Shown piece after piece: positions 6,724 through 10,283 of a stretch of 10,283 nt of DNA. The notes under the pieces are model-generated. The model was not told the DNA's origin, did no database searches, and saw only the letters and a list, made by a program, of their open reading frames with translations. The stretch comes from an uncultured Collinsella sp. (lineage in GTDB: Bacteria > Actinomycetota > Coriobacteriia > Coriobacteriales > Coriobacteriaceae). The stretch lies in contig CAKTUC010000048.1 in assembly GCA_934617135.1 (NCBI GenBank), positions 1 through 10,283 of the forward strand, written 5' to 3'. Position numbers and translations under genes: made by a program. Position 1 is the stretch's first letter, and each line of letters begins with the position of its first letter.

Positions 6724-8166
6724 GTGCTTAATAGATTCCGCATTTTTGTCGTCTGTGCTTTGACACTCGTGCTTTGCTGGGTGCCGGGATTTGCGTTTGC
6801 TGGGGACGCTGAGGACGGGGCCCAGGTTGCTGCGACCGCTCATGGGCTTTCCTATGGGATCGAGGGTTTTGAGCGATTGGCCAAGGGGACCGCTCGTGCC
6901 ATGGAGGGCCAGCCTGAGGGCTACCGGTTTCCCGTTGACGAGGACGTGGACCTTGTAGTAGCGCCTGCTGCCGATCGCGTTGTGGTGTGGATATCACCCA
7001 AGGCGGTCGAGAAGTATGGATTGGATCCGCAGGATAACGAGTGCGTATCGGGTCTCAAGGCCCTCGTCTGTAAGCTCGACAGCGCAAACTGCATGGGAGG
7101 TGCGCAGCTAGGGGACGTGGATCTTCCTTGGTATGTCACGGCGGAAACAACGTTTGATGCCGGCGGGTATACCTATGGCTTTGACGAGCGCGGTGCGGAT
7201 GGAGACCGCTATGTGGTGATTGCATCAGCCTCGGGTGATGCCAAGGGCGGCGCGCGTTGGCTTGATAGTGCTCAAATCGTAGAAGCATCGTCTGTCGTGA
7301 TGCAGGATGAGCAGGAGCCCTTGACCTCTCTGGTCTCCTTTTTGGGCGGTATCGACTACCGACCGTTTTGGGTGTCCATCAAAACGAGCGGGCTTGCCCT
7401 CGTGATCGCGTTTGCGCTGGGCCTGTTTGCCGCGTGGAAGACCATGGGCACCACGAGCCGCGTGAAGGGCCTGCTCGATTCGGTCTTTACCATCCCTATG
7501 GTGCTGCCGCCCACGGTCTGCGGCTTTTTGCTGCTTATGCTGTTTGGCCGCTCCACCGGAGTGGGCCAGTGGCTGATCTCACACGGCATCTCGATTGTCT
7601 TTACGTGGCCGGCGGCGGTGATCTCTGCCGCGGTGGTGTCTTTCCCGCTCGTCTATCGTACGGCCCTCGGCGCCTTCGAGAGCCTCGACACGCAGATGCT
7701 CGACGCGGCGCGCACGCTGGGCTGGTCCGAGCGACGCATCTTTACCAAGCTCATGATGCCCCTCGGCTGGCCCTCTATTGCCGCCGGCACGGTGCTCGCC
7801 TTTGCCCGCGCCATGGGCGAGTTTGGCTGCACGCTGTTCTTCGCGGGCAACTATGCCGGCATTACGCAGACCATTCCCATTGCGATTTACTTTGAGTGGA
7901 TGGGCGGCAATACGTCAGTGGCGCTCTTTTGGGTCGTTGTCGTGATCGTCTTCAGCTTCTTGGTCATCCTGTTCATCAACATGTATACGGCGCATTCACA
8001 AAAGTATCGCGAGCGCGGCCTTTCCCGTGCAGAGCGCAAGCAAGCCAAAGAGCCCGCTGGGCAGGGCGATTCGCTCGACCCCGTCGGTGGCGATGCCCTG
8101 CGTATCGATCGCGAGGCGTTGGCCGAGCTTATGCGTGACGACGCGGTCGCGAAGGGAGGTCGATAG
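6724..8166 (+). CDS. modB: Molybdate ABC permease ModB with a large secreted N-terminal domain
   Basis: The C-terminal part (about 213-425) is a normal ModB permease: it opens at PFWVSIKTSGLALVIAFALGLFAAW, carries the ABC-binding EAA-type loop DAARTLGWSERRIFTKLMMPLGWP (327-350) and ends with helices near 400-420. Ahead of it are a signal peptide (hydrophobic 8-24, likely cut after AFA at 24-26) and about 190 residues of predicted extracytoplasmic domain that I do not recognise, with three Cys (107, 116, 123). A polar cytoplasmic tail (425-480) follows. ModB is usually about 225 residues; this is 480. The GTG at 6724 is chosen because GGAG (6714-6717) lies 6 bases upstream and it places the signal peptide at the N-terminus. 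Codon choice in the first 220 codons looks less biased toward C-ended codons than the permease part (visual impression). The stop lies 3 bases before modC. Confidence 0.9.
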   Translation: MLNRFRIFVVCALTLVLCWVPGFAFAGDAEDGAQVAATAHGLSYGIEGFERLAKGTARAMEGQPEGYRFPVDEDVDLVVAPAADRVVVWISPKAVEKYGLDPQDNECVSGLKALVCKLDSANCMGGAQLGDVDLPWYVTAETTFDAGGYTYGFDERGADGDRYVVIASASGDAKGGARWLDSAQIVEASSVVMQDEQEPLTSLVSFLGGIDYRPFWVSIKTSGLALVIAFALGLFAAWKTMGTTSRVKGLLDSVFTIPMVLPPTVCGFLLLMLFGRSTGVGQWLISHGISIVFTWPAAVISAAVVSFPLVYRTALGAFESLDTQMLDAARTLGWSERRIFTKLMMPLGWPSIAAGTVLAFARAMGEFGCTLFFAGNYAGITQTIPIAIYFEWMGGNTSVALFWVVVVIVFSFLVILFINMYTAHSQKYRERGLSRAERKQAKEPAGQGDSLDPVGGDALRIDREALAELMRDDAVAKGGR

Positions 8167-8169
8167 GCC

Positions 8170-9240
8170 ATGTCGCTCGTTCTGGATATCAAAAAGCGTT
8201 ATCCCGGCTTTACCCTCGACATTCAGCTGGAAGCCGGCGAGGAGCGGGTGGCGCTGCTTGGCGCCTCCGGATGCGGTAAGAGCTGTACCTTGCGCTGCAT
8301 CGCCGGCGTGGAGACGCCCGATGAGGGCAAGATCGTCGTCAATGGCGTGACCTTCTTCGACTCTGCCGCGGGCATCAACTTGTCGCCCCAGGAACGCAAG
8401 TGCGCCCTGCTGTTCCAAAACTATCAGCTGTTTCCCAATATGACGGTGGCCGATAACGTTTGTGCCGGCGTTGAGGATGCCGGCGACGCCGCAGTGCGCA
8501 AAAAGCTTGCCGAACGCTATCTGGGTATCTTTGGCCTGGCCGACTTTGCCGACCGCTATCCCGCGCGACTTTCGGGCGGCCAGCAGCAGCGTGTGGCGCT
8601 TGCCCGCATGGTGGCGGCGCACCCGGGCATCTTCATGTTCGACGAGCCCATGAGCGCACTCGATGCGTATCTCAAGAGCGCGCTTGAGCAAAACATGCTC
8701 GACCTGTTCGATGTCTGCAACCGCACCGTGCTGTACGTGAGCCACGATATCGATGAGGCATGTCGCCTGTGCGAGCGCATCTGTGTTATGCACAACGGGC
8801 ATGTGGAGGAGATCGGCTCCGTCGAGGACGTGGTCCGCCGGCCGCAGACCTTAGCCGCGCTGCGCCTGACGGGCTGCAAGAACACGAGTCGTGCGCGCAA
8901 GATCGGGCCTCAGGAAGTTGAAGCCCTGGACTGGGGCATGACCTTCAACGTGGGCCGCGAGGTGCCCGATGACGTGGCATATCTGGGCATCCGCGCGAGT
9001 TACTTCCATGTGGACAACCGTGCCGAGCGTGGTCGCAACAGCTACGACCTGCACGTGGCCCGCGTGAGCGATTCGCGTTTTGAGCGCTTGGTGCTGCTGG
9101 ATGTGCCACGTGCCGACGCCCCGACGCGCCTGCAGTGGAAGGTCAACAAGGTGAGTGTGCCTGTAGAGGAGCTGCCGCAGGCGGGGGAGACCTTGCGCAT
9201 GCATTTCGACGCGAGCAGGATTCATTTGGTTTGTCGGTAG
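8170..9240 (+). CDS. modC: Molybdate ABC transporter ATP-binding protein ModC
   Basis: This 356-residue protein powers import through ModB by ATP hydrolysis at the inner membrane face. The ABC domain fills residues 1-235: Walker A GASGCGKS (31-38), Q-loop Gln83 (FQNYQLFPNMTV), signature LSGGQQQR (134-141), Walker B FMFDEP (155-160), D-loop SALD (162-165) and switch His192. The C-terminal 120 residues resemble the regulatory TOBE/MOP-like region typical of ModC in place and size, but I see no clear MOP sequence motif. The ATG at 8170 follows GGGAGG (8154-8159) by 10 bases; the gene starts 3 bases after the modB stop, so translation is probably coupled. Placement after modA and modB supports molybdate, though an ATPase of this type alone could not be told from sulfate or polyamine relatives. 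Confidence 0.92.
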   Translation: MSLVLDIKKRYPGFTLDIQLEAGEERVALLGASGCGKSCTLRCIAGVETPDEGKIVVNGVTFFDSAAGINLSPQERKCALLFQNYQLFPNMTVADNVCAGVEDAGDAAVRKKLAERYLGIFGLADFADRYPARLSGGQQQRVALARMVAAHPGIFMFDEPMSALDAYLKSALEQNMLDLFDVCNRTVLYVSHDIDEACRLCERICVMHNGHVEEIGSVEDVVRRPQTLAALRLTGCKNTSRARKIGPQEVEALDWGMTFNVGREVPDDVAYLGIRASYFHVDNRAERGRNSYDLHVARVSDSRFERLVLLDVPRADAPTRLQWKVNKVSVPVEELPQAGETLRMHFDASRIHLVCR

Positions 9241-9254
9241 CGCGGTATGCGGTG

Positions 9255-9294
9255 CGGTCGGGAGATCGGTTTCCTGACCGTCAAGTTCCTTGAC
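9255..9294 (+). other. Two hairpins after modC, no T-tract
   Basis: A 10-bp stem (9255-9264 with 9271-9280, arm CGGTCGGGAG, two G-T pairs) is followed by a perfect 6-bp stem with a 3-base loop (GTCAAG 9280-9285 with CTTGAC 9289-9294); they share G9280. They begin 14 bases after the modC stop. Without a T-run they are not a standard intrinsic terminator; they could shield the modABC mRNA end or form a weak terminator. Confidence 0.5.
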
Positions 9295-9329
9295 GTGCCG
9301 CCATTCGCCGAATTGGGGATGACAAAACC

Positions 9330-9356
9330 TTATCAATCTGATAATTATTTATCAGA
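9330..9356. promoter_or_regulatory. AT-rich operator-like palindrome with three TTATCA half-sites
   Basis: TCTGATAA and TTATCAGA face each other across TTAT (9337-9356), a perfect 20-base palindrome in an otherwise GC-rich region. A third half-site, TTATCA at 9330-9335, also faces TGATAA at 9339-9344 across three bases. The 6-4-6 core spacing resembles Crp/Fnr-type operators (TTGAT-N4-ATCAA), though the bases differ. Its centre lies about 90 bases ahead of the predicted start of the downstream transcript. Confidence 0.5.
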
Positions 9357-9403
9357 CAGCGAGGTACTCGCATCCCGATGCTGTCGTACGCGTGTCGGCG
9401 GTG

Positions 9404-9432
9404 TTCGTCTGGACGACGACCGTTGATATAGT
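9404..9432 (+). promoter_or_regulatory. Predicted extended -10 promoter for the leader and dehydratase gene
   Basis: TGATATAGT (9424-9432) is an extended -10 box (TG-N-TATAGT). Seventeen bases upstream lies TTCGTC (9404-9409), a partial -35 match. Transcription would begin near 9439, only about ten bases before the ribosome binding site of the short leader ORF, which supports the two belonging together. Confidence 0.5.
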
Positions 9433-9438
9433 TACCTT

Positions 9439-9690
9439 CGACGAGAAAAGGAGGGCGCGCCGATGCCGCAGAAGACATATTCGCGTCGCGTTGCCGCGCG
9501 CGCCCTCTATATGGCTCGGAGCCGCATATGAGCAGGTATGTTCACGGCTCCGGGAGAGACGACGCACAACTAAATCATCAACCGCAAAGCAGGTTCCCCA
9601 AAATTCCGGGTTTAAGCACGGCTGGGTTTTCGCCACCCACCGTGCAGCAATACCGTAGCTATTCATTTTTGGTTCGAGAGGGGAACCGCC
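9439..9690 (+). promoter_or_regulatory. Structured mRNA leader of unknown class
   Basis: This 250-base leader precedes the dehydratase-family gene. Direct observations: a 10-bp stem GAGGGCGCGC (9451-9460) with 9498-9507, with an inner CGATGC/GCGTCG stem (9461-9466 with 9483-9488); a local hairpin ATATGGC (9509-9515) with 9521-9529; a competing 8-bp pairing CGGAGCCG (9517-9524) with CGGCTCCG (9545-9552); a strong hairpin GCACGG-C-TGGGT (9616-9627) with 9635-9645; and GGTTCCCC (9592-9599), exactly complementary to GGGGAACC (9680-9687) over the ribosome binding site of the next gene. A local GGTTC/GAACC hairpin (9671-9675 with 9683-9687) competes for it. I recognise no known riboswitch family. 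Competing pairings suggest, but do not prove, a regulatory switch. Confidence 0.5.
9463..9531 (+). CDS. Short leader ORF, 22 codons (candidate leader peptide)
   Basis: An ATG at 9463 is preceded by a near-perfect ribosome binding site AAGGAGG (9448-9454) at 8 bases and opens a 22-codon frame ending in TGA at 9529-9531. The peptide starts MPQKTYSRRV and ends ARSRI, with five Arg and no Cys or Trp. Most of its binding site lies in the 10-bp stem whose 3' arm falls in codons 12-15, so folding and translation exclude each other. The stop lies inside the next hairpin, so a ribosome reaching it would open that structure and the competing 8-bp pairing. This layout fits a regulatory leader peptide; no run of one amino acid codon points to a signal. 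It may instead be a chance ORF inside a folded leader. Confidence 0.4.
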   Translation: MPQKTYSRRVAARALYMARSRI

Positions 9691-10283
9691 ATGGCTGAAG
9701 AATTTGATTTCCATCCGATGTGGGAGAGCCTCGGCATGAATCTTGCCGACCACGACATGCTGCTGGGCGCCGTGGGCCAGATGTACGGGGATATGTTCCT
9801 GACGCAGAACAATCGCCCCAAGTCCACGTCCTACCTGGACTTTGTCGCCACCAATATCCACAGCGGCCGTATTAAGGAGATGCTCGACAAGAAGGAGGCC
9901 GGCGAGGCCACCAAGATCGTCGGCTCGTTCTGCGTCTATGTGCCCGAGGAAATCGTGCTTGCGTGCGATGGCATTCCCGTGGGCCTGTGCTCTGGCGCCG
10001 ACTGGGCAACGGACAAGGTCGAGGAGCATCTGCCGCGCAACACCTGCCCGCTCATCAAGAGCTTTGCCGGCTTTAAGTTGGGTGAGGTCTGCCCCTACAT
10101 CGAGTCGAGCGACCTGGTAGTCGGCGAGAACACTTGCGACGGCAAGAAGAAGGCATATGAGTTCTTTGCCACGCAAAAGAACATGTACGTCATGGATATC
10201 CCCAACGTGCACGACGAGTCGACGCTCGTGACCTGGAAGGCCGAGGTCAAAAAGCTCGCTGCCAAGATCGAGGAAGAGTGCGG
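9691..10283 (+). CDS. 2-hydroxyacyl-CoA dehydratase / double-cubane cluster family protein (3' end outside window)
   Basis: The first 197 codons of a longer gene are present. The protein belongs to the HgdB/FldB superfamily of iron-sulfur proteins used by anaerobes either to dehydrate 2-hydroxyacyl-CoA or, in the double-cubane-cluster branch, to reduce small substrates with electrons driven in by an ATPase partner. Visible features are GSFCVYVPEEIVLACDGIPVGL (about 73-94), where the family's first Cys occurs, NTCPLIKSFAGF (about 116-127), GEVCPYIESSDLVVGENTCDGKKKAYE (129-155) and MDIPNVHDE (162-170). CPLIKS and NTCDGKKKA are typical of the superfamily; the run of Cys favours the double-cubane type slightly. 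The ATG at 9691 follows GAGAGGGG (9676-9683) by 7 bases. No partner gene is within the window, so the substrate is unknown. Confidence 0.82.
   Translation, partial: MAEEFDFHPMWESLGMNLADHDMLLGAVGQMYGDMFLTQNNRPKSTSYLDFVATNIHSGRIKEMLDKKEAGEATKIVGSFCVYVPEEIVLACDGIPVGLCSGADWATDKVEEHLPRNTCPLIKSFAGFKLGEVCPYIESSDLVVGENTCDGKKKAYEFFATQKNMYVMDIPNVHDESTLVTWKAEVKKLAAKIEEEC

Noticed and set aside
7996..8802. A 268-codon minus-strand open frame across the modB/modC junction
   Set aside because: It is antisense to Walker and signature motifs of ModC; no supporting motif of its own.
9671..9690. GGTTCGAGAGG as the T-arm of a tRNA gene
   Set aside because: No acceptor, D or anticodon stems can be built around it; it overlaps the ribosome binding site of the dehydratase gene.
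9352..10212. A 286-codon open frame on the minus strand across the leader and the dehydratase gene
   Set aside because: The plus-strand protein has recognisable cysteine motifs and a good ribosome binding site; the minus frame shows no domain I can recognise and runs through the structured leader.

Overview
The window looks like a chromosomal segment from a high-GC, anaerobic Gram-positive bacterium. It most resembles the Coriobacteriia (Collinsella-like). This taxonomic guess rests on GC-rich codon use, strong AGGAGG-type ribosome binding sites, the gene content (a 2-hydroxyacyl-CoA dehydratase-family protein, a Tat-like lipoprotein ModA) and long perfect palindromes between genes. No marker gene fixes the taxon.

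Layout. (1) 11-1054, plus strand: xanthine phosphoribosyltransferase (xpt), a strong intrinsic terminator, then a small GGQ-domain, release-factor-like protein that is probably a ribosome-rescue hydrolase. (2) 1062-1134: a 73-base palindromic element between convergent genes. (3) 1141-3611, minus strand: a CLC-family anion transporter with features closer to the fluoride (CLC-F) branch, followed by a YegS/DagK-type lipid kinase. (4) 3612-3822: a divergent promoter region. (5) 3823-5575, plus strand: moeA and a mogA/moaB-type gene, ending in a clear terminator. (6) 5628-9240: modABC, the molybdate ABC transporter, behind a control region with two related 7-4-7 palindromes, one lying on the -10 box. 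(7) 9241-9690: a 450-base intergenic stretch with hairpins, an AT-rich operator-like palindrome, an extended -10 promoter, a short leader ORF and a folded leader. (8) 9691 to the window edge: the start of a 2-hydroxyacyl-CoA dehydratase/double-cubane-cluster family protein.

How they work together. ModA captures molybdate (or tungstate) outside the membrane, ModB and ModC import it, MogA adenylylates molybdopterin and MoeA inserts the metal. Regions 5 and 6 therefore form a molybdenum uptake and cofactor-maturation cluster of two adjacent transcription units. Its unusual part is ModB, which carries a secreted domain of about 190 residues, of unrecognised family, in front of the permease.

The best candidates for something undescribed are the leader at 9427-9690 (promoter, a 22-codon ORF with its ribosome binding site in a 10-bp stem, and a segment complementary to the ribosome binding site of the main gene), the ModB fusion, and the paired palindromes in front of modA.
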